A stretch of 64,000 bases of DNA, taken from contig CAJJAC010000007.1 in NCBI GenBank assembly GCA_905181955.1, positions 1-64,000 on the forward strand, written 5' to 3'. The notes below the pieces were generated by a model that ran no database searches, was not told the DNA's origin, and saw nothing but the letters and a program-made list of their open reading frames with translations. Below, in pieces: positions 20,038 to 30,812 of this stretch; position 1 is the first letter of the stretch, and each line of letters begins with the position of its first letter. A program made the translations under genes and the position numbers. Source of the DNA: SAR86 cluster bacterium SAR86B (GTDB taxonomy: Bacteria > Pseudomonadota > Gammaproteobacteria > Magnimaribacterales > D2472).

Positions 20038-20814
20038 ATGGCATTTCATCCTACATCAATTATTCATGACTCTGCTGTAATACATGAATCAGTTGAAATT
20101 GGTCCTTTTTGCTATGTAGGCGAGGATGTTCAAATAGGTGAAGGCAGCATACTTCTCAGCCATGTTGTGCTTAAAGGACCAACGAAAATAGGAACTAATA
20201 ATAAATTTTATCAATTCTCTGTTATTGGTGAAGCCACTCCTGATAAGAAATTTAAAGGTGAAAAGACTACTTTAGAAATAGGTGATAACAACATCTTCAG
20301 AGAAGGGGTGACTATTCATCGAGGAACAATTCAAGATAAATCAACAACCATTATAGGTAATGATAATTTATTGATGGCTTATTCTCATGTCGCACACGAT
20401 TGTATTTTGGGTGATAGTAATGTTTTTGCTAACCATGCTGGAATTGCTGGTCATGTCATTATTGGTGATTTTGTAACTATAGGAGCATTAACAACTATCC
20501 ATCAATTTTGTAGAATAGGTGACTATTCCTTTGTGGGTATGAATACATCTATTACTATGGATATCCCAGCATATATAAAGGTTGCAGCTGATCCAGCTAG
20601 AGTCATTGGTATAAATACTGTTGGCATGTCTAGAAATAATATTTCAGATGACTCAATTACTATTATAAAAAAGGCTTATAAGCTTATTTATAAAAAAGGT
20701 TACAAGCTTGAGGATGCTTTAAGAAGAGTAGATAGATTAGAGAAGCCAGCCAGGCCAGAGCTTCAAGCATTTATTGATTCTATAAATTCTTCAGAACGAG
20801 GCCTCTTAAGGTAA
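20038..20814 (+). CDS. lpxA: acyl-ACP--UDP-N-acetylglucosamine O-acyltransferase
   Basis: FHPTSIIHDSAVIHESVEIGPFCYVG..., MAYSHVAHDCILGD, NHAGIAGHV. Confidence 0.98.
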   Translation: MAFHPTSIIHDSAVIHESVEIGPFCYVGEDVQIGEGSILLSHVVLKGPTKIGTNNKFYQFSVIGEATPDKKFKGEKTTLEIGDNNIFREGVTIHRGTIQDKSTTIIGNDNLLMAYSHVAHDCILGDSNVFANHAGIAGHVIIGDFVTIGALTTIHQFCRIGDYSFVGMNTSITMDIPAYIKVAADPARVIGINTVGMSRNNISDDSITIIKKAYKLIYKKGYKLEDALRRVDRLEKPARPELQAFIDSINSSERGLLR

Positions 20815-21936
20815 GTGTTTAATAAACAAGATATTAAAATAGGTATTGTTATTGGAGAACACTCAGGTGATATCTTAGGTTCAAAAATCATTCAATCTTT
20901 AAGCAAAGAATATAATATTAGCCTTGTAGGTGTCGGCGGGCCTTTAACACAAGGACAGGGATTAAAATCAATTTTTAATTTTAAAGATCTTCATGTTATG
21001 GGTATCGTTGAACCCTTAATGAATCTCCGGAAGCTCTTAAATCATAGAAAGTTACTTATAAAGCTTTTTAAGAAAGAAAAAATTGATTTCTTTATTGGAG
21101 TTGATTCCCCGGACTTCAATATTCCAATTCATAAAGCGTTAAAAAAAGAAGGCTCCATTAAAACCATTCAACTTGTTAGTCCTTCTGTTTGGAGTTGGAG
21201 ACAAGGAAGATTAAAGCTTATCAAGAAGTATATTGACTTAACTTTATGTCTTTTTAAATTTGAACATGATTTTTATCAAGACCATAAAGTTGGAAGTTTT
21301 CTTCTCGGTCATCCTCTATCGGAGATTGAGGTACCCAATAATGAAATTATTTTTCAAAAATACTCACTTGATAGAAATAAAAAATATTTAGCTATTCTTC
21401 CTGGAAGTCGAAGTTCAGAAATATCAAATATGATGCCTACATATATCGCTTTTATAGAAAAAGCAGTGGCTGAAAAAAAAGATTTTCATTACCTAATTCC
21501 TGCTGTTGATGGAGCAATAAAAACTAAGATTGAGGAACATATTCAAAATAAAGATTTACCCATAACAATAGCTGAGAATTCGGCTAGAGATTTCTTATCC
21601 ATATCTAACTACTCTATAGTAACCTCAGGAACAGCGACGCTTGAAGCGGCTATTCTGGGTGCTCCGCCGATTATTTGTTATAAGACAAGTAGTTTTAATT
21701 ATTTTATTATCTCTAGAATGTTAAAAACTACATTAATAGGATTACCAAACTTACTTTTATCTAAAAAGGTATTTCCAGAATTACTTCAATCTGAATGTAC
21801 TTCGGAGAATATATTTAACTCTTTAAATTTATTAATTGATTCAGATATGATTCAGAGCGAGCTTATAAAAATAAAACATCATCTTCAGGGTGATGGATTT
21901 GATGCTGCAGCTAAAGCAATAATAAATAATAGTTAA
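20815..21936 (+). CDS. lpxB: lipid-A-disaccharide synthase
   Basis: IGIVIGEHSGDILG, VSPSVWSWRQGR, LLGHPLSE, LPGSRSSEI; GTG start. Confidence 0.97.
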   Translation: MFNKQDIKIGIVIGEHSGDILGSKIIQSLSKEYNISLVGVGGPLTQGQGLKSIFNFKDLHVMGIVEPLMNLRKLLNHRKLLIKLFKKEKIDFFIGVDSPDFNIPIHKALKKEGSIKTIQLVSPSVWSWRQGRLKLIKKYIDLTLCLFKFEHDFYQDHKVGSFLLGHPLSEIEVPNNEIIFQKYSLDRNKKYLAILPGSRSSEISNMMPTYIAFIEKAVAEKKDFHYLIPAVDGAIKTKIEEHIQNKDLPITIAENSARDFLSISNYSIVTSGTATLEAAILGAPPIICYKTSSFNYFIISRMLKTTLIGLPNLLLSKKVFPELLQSECTSENIFNSLNLLIDSDMIQSELIKIKHHLQGDGFDAAAKAIINNS

Positions 21937-21938
21937 GC

Positions 21939-22481
21939 GTGTTAGTTGCTGGTATCGATGAGGTGGGAAGAGGTTGTCTAGCTGGACCAGTTATGGCTGC
22001 AGTGGTTATTTTAAAAGAACCAGTTTTAGGGTTATGTGATTCTAAAAAATTGTCACCGAAAAAAAGAGAAATCCTTTCTGAAGTAATTAAAAAAAATTCT
22101 TTTTATGCATTCGGCATAGCAACACCTGAGGAGATTGATGGAATAAATATTCTCCAAGCATCATTACTTGCGATGAAGAGGGCTGTTCTAGGATTGTCTA
22201 TAAAACCTTCTAAAATTTTAATAGATGGCATATATAAACCAGACATTAATTTTGATATGGAGGCTATAATTAAAGGAGATTCATTTATTGATGAGATAAG
22301 TGCTGCCTCTATAATAGCCAAGGTTGAAAGAGATAAATATATGACAAAAATTGATGCAAAATATCCTGGATACGGTTTTAAGAATCATAAGGGCTATGGA
22401 ACTAAATTACATTTTCAAATGATAAAAGATTTAGGTGTAACTGATATTCATAGGATGACATTTAAAGGAGTCATTTCTTGA
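21939..22481 (+). CDS. rnhB: ribonuclease HII
   Basis: VAGIDEVGRGCLAGPVMAAVVIL, DSKKLSPKKRE; GTG start. Confidence 0.98.
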   Translation: MLVAGIDEVGRGCLAGPVMAAVVILKEPVLGLCDSKKLSPKKREILSEVIKKNSFYAFGIATPEEIDGINILQASLLAMKRAVLGLSIKPSKILIDGIYKPDINFDMEAIIKGDSFIDEISAASIIAKVERDKYMTKIDAKYPGYGFKNHKGYGTKLHFQMIKDLGVTDIHRMTFKGVIS

Positions 22482-25400
22482 TCGAATCCTATTCACATTT
22501 AAGAATTGCATCAGAATATAGTATTTCTCATGGCTTAATAACCATTGATCAAATAGTTGATCAAGCTGCCAAAAATAATATGCCTTCCGTAGCATTAACA
22601 GATCACCTTAATATGTTTGGTCTTGTTAAATTCTTTTTAAAAGCTGAAAAAAAAGGCATTAAACCTATTTCAGGCTCTTCCATTCGAGTTTTGTTTGAAG
22701 GGGATGATTTCGCTCACGAGTTACTTTGCTTAGCAAAGAATAATAGTGGCCATAAAAATTTAATGAAGGTTCTTTCTCGGTCACACAACAATACTAATTT
22801 CTCATCACCAATAATTACATTTGAAGAATTATGCTCTTTTAAGAAAGATATTAAAGTTATATCTGGTGGAAAATCTAGTCATATTTTTGACTTACTAAGA
22901 AGAGGTAAAATTGAGGATGCAAGTACAAAATTAGAACTCTTTCAGAGTGCATTTGATGAAGATTTTGTAATCGAAGTCCAAAAAACAAACAGAGCAGATG
23001 AATTAGACTACATCGCTAATGTTTTACCTCTAGCTTCTGCTAAAGGTATACCTGTTATAGCAACAAATGATGTTATTTTTTCAAATAAAGAAGATTATGA
23101 TATTCATGAGACTAAAGTTTGCATAAATACTGGCAAAACTTTAAATGACCCAAATAGAGAAAAGAAGTTTTCCAGCGAACAATTCTTTAAATCACAACAG
23201 CAAATGTTTGATCTTTTTAAGGATAGTGATGAGTTTTTATCCAATACTTCAGAAATTGCAAAACAATGCAATGTTTCATTTGAATCAAAAGGATATTTTT
23301 TACCCGAATATCCAGTTCCTAAAGATCATGACTTTAATAGCTATTTAAAAGATCTTTCTTGTAAGAATCTAGACAAGTTAATAAAAGAATTTAATGAAGA
23401 TAAGAAAAATTTATATAAACAAAGACTAGATTATGAATTAACGCAAATTAGTACAATGGGCTTTTCTAGTTATTTTTTAATTGTTTACGACTTTATAGAG
23501 TGGTCTAAGAATAATGAAGTTCCTGTTGGTCCGGGGAGAGGTTCTGGTGCAGGCTCATTGGTTGCATACGCTTTAGGAATAACAGCATTAGATCCTATGG
23601 AGCATGGGCTGCTTTTTGAGCGTTTTCTAAATCCAGAAAGGATATCAATGCCAGATTTTGATATTGATTTTTGTACAGAAAAAAGAGACTCAGTAATAGA
23701 ATATGTTAGTTCAAAGTATGGAGCTGAATCAGTATCCCAAATAGTTACATTTGGAACTATGGCAGCTAGAGCTGTAGTAAAAGATGTCACAAGAGCGCTT
23801 GGAAAACCATATGGACTTGGTGAGAGAATATCAAAAATGATACCTTTTGTACCTGGAATGACTTTAGATAGAGCAATAAAAGAACAACCTATATTCAAAC
23901 AAACTATAAAAGATGATCCTGAAGTTTCTGAGGTCTTAGATCTTGCATTTAAACTTGAAGGTATTACAAGAAATGTAGGAAAACATGCTGGAGGTATTGT
24001 CATTGCCCCAGGTGCACTTTCTGATTTTTGTCCAACATATCTTGATAGGCAATCCTCAGCATTAATGACTCAATATGATAAGGATGATGTTGAAAAAATA
24101 GGGCTAGTTAAATTTGATTTCTTAGGTTTAAGAACTTTAACAGTTATTGACTGGGCTACTAAATCAATAAATAGTTTTTTAAAAGAACAATCCAAATCAC
24201 CCCTTGATTTACATTCAATAAAATTAGATGATTCAAAGGTATTTGATCTTTTATCATCTGGAAAAACCATGGCCGTCTTTCAACTTGAGTCATCAGGGAT
24301 GAGAGATTTAATTAAGAGATTAAAACCAACAAAATTTGAAGAAATTACAGCTTTACTTGCTCTTTATAGACCTGGTCCTTTGGATTCTGGGATGCATGAT
24401 CAGTTTGTTGATAGAAAACATGGAAAAGTCCCAGTTACATATCCACATGAGATGCTTGAATCAGTTCTTTCAGAAACATACGGTGTCATTTTATACCAAG
24501 AACAGGTTATGCAAGCTGCTCAGGTCCTAGCAGGATTTTCATTAGGACAGGCTGATATCTTAAGAAGAGCAATGGGAAAGAAAGACGTTGCTGAAATGGA
24601 AATGCAAAGAGAAATATTTGTAGATGGGTGTGATAAAAAGGATATTAAAAAAGTAACAGCTGAGAAGATTTTTGATCTAATTGAAAAATTTGCAGGCTAT
24701 GGTTTTAATAAATCACATTCTGCCGCTTACGCACTTCTTTCATACCAAACTGCTTATCTAAAAACCTATTATCCTGAACATTTTATGGCTGCAGTTATGT
24801 CTACTGAATTAGGTAATACCGATAAAATATATGCACTTACTGAAGAATGCAAGAAGCTCGATATTACCGTCTTAAGACCAAATATTCTTACAGGGGTGAA
24901 AAAATTTGTCGTTAATAAAGATAATGCAATTGAATACGGTTTAGGTGGAATAAAGGGAGTGGCTGATTCTTTTATTACACATGTAAGCAAAGTTAGAAAT
25001 AGTCATGAATTTAAAGATTTATGGGATTTCACAAGAAATATTGATATTAAATTGGGAGGAAAAAAATCTTTAGAGGCATTATCTTTTGCAGGCGCCTTTG
25101 ACTCAATTGCTCCTTCAAGGAGTGTAGCAATTGCCTGTATCAGTGATATGTTACAAGATGGCGGAAAAGCTATCGCATCTTCAGCTAGTTCAGGAGATTT
25201 ATTTGCAACAATTGATACAGATTTCAATCCTTATGAAAAATATACCAATATTGAAGAATTAAATTTAGTAGATAAATTAAATCTTGAAAAAAAATCATTA
25301 GGATACTATTTATCTGGTCATCCCGTTAAAGCTATTAAAGATAATATTGCTCCACTAAGATCTCATGAAATAGGCAATTTAAAAATTGACACAAAAAAAG

Positions 25401-25921
25401 CTCGTTTAGTATGTCTTATTAATTCAGTTCGACAAATCAAAGATAAAAGAAATAAACCACTTACTTTTATCAATTTTGATGATGGAACTGGTGCAATGGA
25501 TGGGATTATAACAAGTGATATTTTAGAAAACTGTCATTCTATTTTGAAAGAAAGCTCAATATTAGTTTTAAAAGGTTCAATCGAGATAGATGATTACAGA
25601 TCTAAGGAGCTTGGAGATACAATGTTTAGAATGAGACTCAAAGAAGTTAACTTGGTTGAGGATGAATTAATATCAAAAGTTAATTCATTGATTATTAATG
25701 CAGAAAATAATTCTGAGGAATCTTTAGAAAAATTAACAGATAATCTCTCCAAAGTCCCTAATGAAATTTGGGGCAGTGGAAGCTGTTCTATAAAGTTGAA
25801 AGTATTTAATAAAGAATCTGAAGCTATAATAGAACTTGGAGAAGAGTACCTTTTACGACCTTCTCAAGAAAATTTAAATATATTAAGAGGTATATTTGGC
25901 AATGATTCTATTAAAATATAA
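22478..25921 (+). CDS. dnaE: DNA polymerase III alpha subunit
   Basis: PHP domain, VGPGRGSGAGSLVAYALGITALDPM, PDFDIDFC; 1147 aa; TTG start overlapping rnhB. Confidence 0.99.
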   Translation: MIESYSHLRIASEYSISHGLITIDQIVDQAAKNNMPSVALTDHLNMFGLVKFFLKAEKKGIKPISGSSIRVLFEGDDFAHELLCLAKNNSGHKNLMKVLSRSHNNTNFSSPIITFEELCSFKKDIKVISGGKSSHIFDLLRRGKIEDASTKLELFQSAFDEDFVIEVQKTNRADELDYIANVLPLASAKGIPVIATNDVIFSNKEDYDIHETKVCINTGKTLNDPNREKKFSSEQFFKSQQQMFDLFKDSDEFLSNTSEIAKQCNVSFESKGYFLPEYPVPKDHDFNSYLKDLSCKNLDKLIKEFNEDKKNLYKQRLDYELTQISTMGFSSYFLIVYDFIEWSKNNEVPVGPGRGSGAGSLVAYALGITALDPMEHGLLFERFLNPERISMPDFDIDFCTEKRDSVIEYVSSKYGAESVSQIVTFGTMAARAVVKDVTRALGKPYGLGERISKMIPFVPGMTLDRAIKEQPIFKQTIKDDPEVSEVLDLAFKLEGITRNVGKHAGGIVIAPGALSDFCPTYLDRQSSALMTQYDKDDVEKIGLVKFDFLGLRTLTVIDWATKSINSFLKEQSKSPLDLHSIKLDDSKVFDLLSSGKTMAVFQLESSGMRDLIKRLKPTKFEEITALLALYRPGPLDSGMHDQFVDRKHGKVPVTYPHEMLESVLSETYGVILYQEQVMQAAQVLAGFSLGQADILRRAMGKKDVAEMEMQREIFVDGCDKKDIKKVTAEKIFDLIEKFAGYGFNKSHSAAYALLSYQTAYLKTYYPEHFMAAVMSTELGNTDKIYALTEECKKLDITVLRPNILTGVKKFVVNKDNAIEYGLGGIKGVADSFITHVSKVRNSHEFKDLWDFTRNIDIKLGGKKSLEALSFAGAFDSIAPSRSVAIACISDMLQDGGKAIASSASSGDLFATIDTDFNPYEKYTNIEELNLVDKLNLEKKSLGYYLSGHPVKAIKDNIAPLRSHEIGNLKIDTKKARLVCLINSVRQIKDKRNKPLTFINFDDGTGAMDGIITSDILENCHSILKESSILVLKGSIEIDDYRSKELGDTMFRMRLKEVNLVEDELISKVNSLIINAENNSEESLEKLTDNLSKVPNEIWGSGSCSIKLKVFNKESEAIIELGEEYLLRPSQENLNILRGIFGNDSIKI

Positions 25922-25924
25922 ATT

Positions 25925-26869
25925 ATGAATAATTCATTTCTTGATTTTGAAAAGCCTATTGCTGATATATATGACAAAATCCAAGCACTTAAGGATATTG
26001 CTAGTGAAAGTCCAGAACTACTTTCCCAAATTGCTAAATTAGAAGAAGAAGAAAAAAATATTACAAAAAGAATTTATTCAAAATTATCAACATGGCAGAC
26101 TGTTCAAGTTGCAAGGCATCCTAAAAGGCCTCATACCAGTGATTACATTGCTCGTATATTTTCAGATTTTGATGAGCTGCATGGAGATAGAATGTTTGGA
26201 GATGATTCGTCTTTGATAGGTGGCATTGGTTATCTTGATGAAACTCCTATTGTTGTAATAGGCCATGAAAAAGGAAGGGATACACAAGAGAAAGTTAAAA
26301 GAAACTTTGGCATGCCTCAACCAGAAGGCTACAGAAAAGCAAAAAGGTTAATGGAATTAGCAGAACACTTTTTATTACCTGTTATAACATTTATTGATAC
26401 ATCGGGAGCTTACCCAGGCATTGAGGGAGAAGAAAGAGGTCAAAGTGAAGCTATTGCAAGAAATCTTGCTGTAATGTCAGAATTAAAGACACCCATTATT
26501 GTAGTTGTTACTGGTGAAGGCGGTTCTGGAGGGGCTCTTGCACTTGGTGTTGGTGATCATGTGTCCATGTTCGAGTATGCAACTTATTCTGTTGCCTCGC
26601 CTGAAGCTTGCTCTTCAATAGTTTGGAGGTCGTCAGATCATGCAGCAGAAGCTGCAGAAGCAATGAAAGTTAGTGCAAAAGAGTTAATTAAAATAAATGT
26701 GATTGATGAGATTATAAAGGAGCCTTCTGGCGGCGCGCATAGAGATTATGCTGCTGCAGCAGCTAATATTAAATCCTCTCTAATTGATAATCTTCAAAAA
26801 ATTGGGACCATTGAGATAAATGATCTTCTAGAAAGGCGCTATCAAAGACTTATAACTATTGGCAAATAG
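25925..26869 (+). CDS. accA: acetyl-CoA carboxylase carboxyltransferase subunit alpha
   Basis: LDFEKPIADIYDKI, ARHPKRPHTSDYI, GEGGSGGALALGVGD. Confidence 0.98.
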   Translation: MNNSFLDFEKPIADIYDKIQALKDIASESPELLSQIAKLEEEEKNITKRIYSKLSTWQTVQVARHPKRPHTSDYIARIFSDFDELHGDRMFGDDSSLIGGIGYLDETPIVVIGHEKGRDTQEKVKRNFGMPQPEGYRKAKRLMELAEHFLLPVITFIDTSGAYPGIEGEERGQSEAIARNLAVMSELKTPIIVVVTGEGGSGGALALGVGDHVSMFEYATYSVASPEACSSIVWRSSDHAAEAAEAMKVSAKELIKINVIDEIIKEPSGGAHRDYAAAAANIKSSLIDNLQKIGTIEINDLLERRYQRLITIGK

Positions 26870-26871
26870 AT

Positions 26872-27867
26872 TTGTTAGATTTAAATATAATTTCAAACTA
26901 TATCGATAAACAGCAAGTAGTATATGTCGCTTTTAGTGGAGGAATAGATTCAGTAGCATTACTTTACGCATGCTCAGTATTAAAAAAAGATGGAAGATTA
27001 AACGAGCTTAAGGCAATTCATGTAAATCATAATTTATCTATTAATGCAAAGTTATGGGAAGACCATTGTATTAATATTTGTAAAAAATTAAACATAGAAC
27101 TAACCATTCATAATATCTTTATTGAAACCAATAAAGACGGATTAGAGTCTGCTGCTAGAAAAGGTAGATATGATGTATTCAACAAAGTAGTCAAACATAA
27201 CGAGCAATTATTATTAGGACATCATGCAGATGATGTAGCTGAGACAATATTATTTAGATTGTTCAGAGGTACTGGCATTGATGGTCTTCAAGGCCCAAAA
27301 CTTAAAAGAAAAATAGGCGAAGGCACATTAATTAGGCCCTTATTAAAATTTTCAAAAAAAGAATTACTAGATTTTATTACAACTAATAAAATTGACTATA
27401 TTGAAGATGAATCCAATAAGGAGTCGAATCAGGATAGGAATTATATAAGAAATAAAATCATGCCTCTCATACATGAAAGATGGCAAAATTCTGAAAAAAG
27501 AATTCAACTTACTTCTGAGCTTATTCAAGAGAAACTAGAGATATTTAATTCACTATTTATTGAAAAATATGCAACTATTTTAGTTAATAACCAAATCCCC
27601 CTAATAGAATTAAAAAAGTTAAAAGAAAATGAAGCTAAGGAATTATTTAGGTATGCCATTAATCTAAATAACATTGCTATGCCTAGTAAAAAAGTTTTGG
27701 ATGAAATAATGAAAACTTTCTATAAATCAAACCCGTCAAAATCATCTATCGTTAAATGGTCTAGATCAGACAAAGAGCAAAAGGGCGGGCTTATATGTTT
27801 TGAGCTAGATTTTATACAAATAAATGGCATTGAATATTCTGGCATGATTAAAATTTGCCAAAGTTAA
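26872..27867 (+). CDS. tilS: tRNA(Ile)-lysidine synthase
   Basis: VAFSGGIDSVALLYA PP-loop, LLGHHADDVAETILFRLFRGTGIDGLQG; TTG start. Confidence 0.95.
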   Translation: MLDLNIISNYIDKQQVVYVAFSGGIDSVALLYACSVLKKDGRLNELKAIHVNHNLSINAKLWEDHCINICKKLNIELTIHNIFIETNKDGLESAARKGRYDVFNKVVKHNEQLLLGHHADDVAETILFRLFRGTGIDGLQGPKLKRKIGEGTLIRPLLKFSKKELLDFITTNKIDYIEDESNKESNQDRNYIRNKIMPLIHERWQNSEKRIQLTSELIQEKLEIFNSLFIEKYATILVNNQIPLIELKKLKENEAKELFRYAINLNNIAMPSKKVLDEIMKTFYKSNPSKSSIVKWSRSDKEQKGGLICFELDFIQINGIEYSGMIKICQS

Positions 27868-27906
27868 GCAATTACATATAATAATTTTACAAATTTAGGA
27901 AAGATT

Positions 27907-28680
27907 ATGAACTTTAAAACAATTACATTAAAAAAAGTGAACCGCATAGGAGTAATTACTCTGAATAGACCCAAAGTTTTAAATGCTTTTAATGAGCAGC
28001 TTATTTGGGATCTTCAAGAAGCCACTAATAATCTTAGAGAAGATGATGATATTAGAGTTGTAGTAATCACTGGAGCAGGTAAAGGCTTTACTGCTGGGGC
28101 AGACTTAACTCAATCAGAGTCAACATGGACTAGTATAAAAGACTCTCTTAATAGAGGCTTTTTACCAATTTTTAAAAATATAATGGAGATGCCAAAGCCA
28201 GTAATTGGTTCTATTAATGGACCTGCTGCAGGCATAGGTGCAGCCATAGCAATGGCTTGTGACTTAAGGATTATGTCTGAAAACGCTTACATATTATCTG
28301 TATTTAGCAATATTGCTATAGTTCCTGATGGTGGTCTTTCATGGCTTCTAACAAGATATATGGGTTATACAAAAGCTTTTGAATATGCAATTGAAGCTAA
28401 GAAAATAACAGCAGATGAATGTATTAATTTTGGAATTGCAAATAAGAAAGTTTTATTAGAAGATTTAGAATCAGAAACAATGGCTTGGGCAGAGAGACTT
28501 GCTAAAAGAGCACCTCAGTCTTTATCAAATACAAAAAAGATTATGAGAAATGCGCTAGAAAAAACATACTTAGAAACTTATGCTGAAGAGGCTGAAATCC
28601 AAAATAAAATTTTTGGCAATGATCAAAATAAAGAGGCCATAAAAGCTTTTTTTGAAAAAAGAGAACCCAACTTTGATTAG
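27907..28680 (+). CDS. enoyl-CoA hydratase/isomerase family protein
   Basis: GVITLNRPKVLNAFNEQL, GAGKGFTAGADL, GPAAGIGAAIAMACDLRIMSE. Confidence 0.93.
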   Translation: MNFKTITLKKVNRIGVITLNRPKVLNAFNEQLIWDLQEATNNLREDDDIRVVVITGAGKGFTAGADLTQSESTWTSIKDSLNRGFLPIFKNIMEMPKPVIGSINGPAAGIGAAIAMACDLRIMSENAYILSVFSNIAIVPDGGLSWLLTRYMGYTKAFEYAIEAKKITADECINFGIANKKVLLEDLESETMAWAERLAKRAPQSLSNTKKIMRNALEKTYLETYAEEAEIQNKIFGNDQNKEAIKAFFEKREPNFD

Positions 28681-28682
28681 GC

Positions 28683-30335
28683 TTAAATTAGTTTACTCAA
28701 GCCAACTATAATTGCTTCAAAAGACGCTCTGGTTGTATTTTGATTAATTCCAACCCCCCAACTTGTTTCCCCATCTTTTTCTAATTCAATATATGCAGCA
28801 GCCATTGCATCTGATCCAGATGATATGGCTGACTGATGATAATCAGAAACCTTTATTTGAATATTTAATTTTTTAGATAAACCGCTTATAAATGCATCTA
28901 TCGGACCATTACCTAATCCAGATATCATAGATTCTTTTGAATTCATTAACATTTTTAAATCTAATTGATGTACATCATTTTGAGTTGAAGAAAAATGACT
29001 TATGTATGAATAATTATTTTTTGCAACCAAGAAATGATTTTGAAAAATATCCCATATCTGAGCACTACTTATTTCTTTTCCTGATTCATCAGCCAATTTT
29101 TGTATTTTTTGACTCATACTAATCTGAAGCCTTCTAGGAAGTGATATGCCATGGTCTTTTTCTAATAAGAAGGCAACTCCACCTTTTCCAGATTGAGAGT
29201 TTATTCTCACAACCGCTTCATAACTTCTTCCTAAATCTGCAGGATCTATTGGTAAATAAGGAACTGCCCAAATTGGATCATTGGAATCTTTCATAGCTTG
29301 AAAGCCTTTTTTAATTGCATCTTGATGAGAGCCAGAGAATGCAGTAAACACAAGATCTCCAGCATAAGGATGTCTTGGATGAACGGGTAGTTGGTTGCAA
29401 TACTCAACTTCTCTCATTACAGAATTAATATTAGAAAAATCTAAATTCGGATCTATGCCTTGAGTAAGCATATTTAGAGCAAGAGTAACAATATCAACAT
29501 TACCGGTTCTTTCTCCATTTCCAAATAATGTACCCTCTACTCTGTCAGCACCAGCCATTAATCCAAATTCTGAGGCAGCAACAGCTGTTCCTCTATCATT
29601 ATGAGGGTGAAGACTAAGACAAATACTTTCTCTATTTTTTAGATTGTTAGTCATCCACTCTATTTGGTCTCCATATATATTAGGAGTAGACATTTCTACA
29701 GTAGCAGGCAAATTTATTATAATTTTATGATTAGATACATCCTTAAGAATTTCTGTTACAGCATCACAAACTTCTGCTGCATACGGTAATTCAGTTCCTG
29801 TAAAGCTTTCAGGAGAATATTCAAAACTCCAATCAGTATTTATATTTTTCTCTGCAAGCTCTTTAATTTTTAGAGCACCCTGAACAGCAATTTTTTTAAT
29901 ACCGTCTTTATCCTGCTTAAATACTACTTTTCTTTGAAGGGCTGATGTTGAATTATAAAAATGAACAATTGCTTTTGGTATATCTTTAAGAGATTCAAAA
30001 GTTCTTTCAATTAATTCATCTCTGGCTTGCGTTAATACCTGAATATTTACATCTGTTGGAATTTTTTTTGATTCTATAAGATCTCTTACAAAATCAAAAT
30101 CTGTTTGAGAAGCAGACGGGAATCCAACCTCTATTTCTTTAAATCCCAATTTACATAAAAGAGAAAACATCCTATCTTTTCTTTCTGCGCCCATAGGCTC
30201 TATCAAGGCTTGATTACCATCCCTAAGATCAACTGAGCACCATATTGGCGATATATCTATTACTTTAGAAGGCCACTGCCTATCTTTTATATCAATAGCC
30301 TCAAATGGCTTATATTTCTTGATTGGATTATCCAT
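28683..30335 (-). CDS. leuA: 2-isopropylmalate synthase (550-aa form)
   Basis: SPIWCSVDLRDGNQALIEPMG, LHPHNDRGTAVAASEFGLMAGADRVEGTLFGNGERTGNVDIVTLALN, C-terminal regulatory domain. Confidence 0.96.
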   Translation of the reverse strand: MDNPIKKYKPFEAIDIKDRQWPSKVIDISPIWCSVDLRDGNQALIEPMGAERKDRMFSLLCKLGFKEIEVGFPSASQTDFDFVRDLIESKKIPTDVNIQVLTQARDELIERTFESLKDIPKAIVHFYNSTSALQRKVVFKQDKDGIKKIAVQGALKIKELAEKNINTDWSFEYSPESFTGTELPYAAEVCDAVTEILKDVSNHKIIINLPATVEMSTPNIYGDQIEWMTNNLKNRESICLSLHPHNDRGTAVAASEFGLMAGADRVEGTLFGNGERTGNVDIVTLALNMLTQGIDPNLDFSNINSVMREVEYCNQLPVHPRHPYAGDLVFTAFSGSHQDAIKKGFQAMKDSNDPIWAVPYLPIDPADLGRSYEAVVRINSQSGKGGVAFLLEKDHGISLPRRLQISMSQKIQKLADESGKEISSAQIWDIFQNHFLVAKNNYSYISHFSSTQNDVHQLDLKMLMNSKESMISGLGNGPIDAFISGLSKKLNIQIKVSDYHQSAISSGSDAMAAAYIELEKDGETSWGVGINQNTTRASFEAIIVGLSKLI

Positions 30336-30364
30336 TATGCAATTGTAAGTGTTAAAATTTTTTT

Positions 30365-30805
30365 ATGGCAATTATTTCCTCTAAATCCTATTCAATCTTA
30401 TCAAAAATGGGCATTTCTACATATCAAAGAAGAAAAAATTTAGGTCAAAATATGCTTAATGAGGTTATTTTACATAAAAGAGATAGTGTCTTAGTTATTC
30501 TTTCGACCCCCCTTAAAGATTACTCTAAAGAGGAACAAAGTTTATTCATGTCAATAATGAAGACGATAACATCTGAGAATCCATTGATAGAAGAATCATT
30601 AAATTCATATAACCCTTTAGAAAAAAATGGGCTAAGCTCATTAATTCTAGCCAAATCAACCTCAGTTAAAGGTATTATTTCATTTGGTGTTGCAGTTGAC
30701 CTTGCTGATAGTTTTATTCAAGCACCATGCCTAAAAACCATTATTGATAATCCAGCAGCTAAAAAACCTCTATGGGAAGATATTAAAAAAATATTTATTA
30801 ACTAA
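30365..30805 (+). CDS. holD: putative DNA polymerase III psi subunit (HolD-like)
   Basis: MGISTYQRR aligns with E. coli psi LGITQWSLRR, and QAPCLKTIIDNPAAKKPLWEDIKKIF with ASPALTDLRANPTARAALWQQICTY; immediately upstream of rimI as in E. coli. Confidence 0.75.
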   Translation: MAIISSKSYSILSKMGISTYQRRKNLGQNMLNEVILHKRDSVLVILSTPLKDYSKEEQSLFMSIMKTITSENPLIEESLNSYNPLEKNGLSSLILAKSTSVKGIISFGVAVDLADSFIQAPCLKTIIDNPAAKKPLWEDIKKIFIN

Positions 30806-30812
30806 AGTCTAT

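Noticed and set aside
23485-24003. 172-aa minus-strand ORF antisense to dnaE
   Set aside because: Lies fully inside the strongly supported dnaE frame; low-complexity S/I/P-rich translation typical of shadow ORFs.
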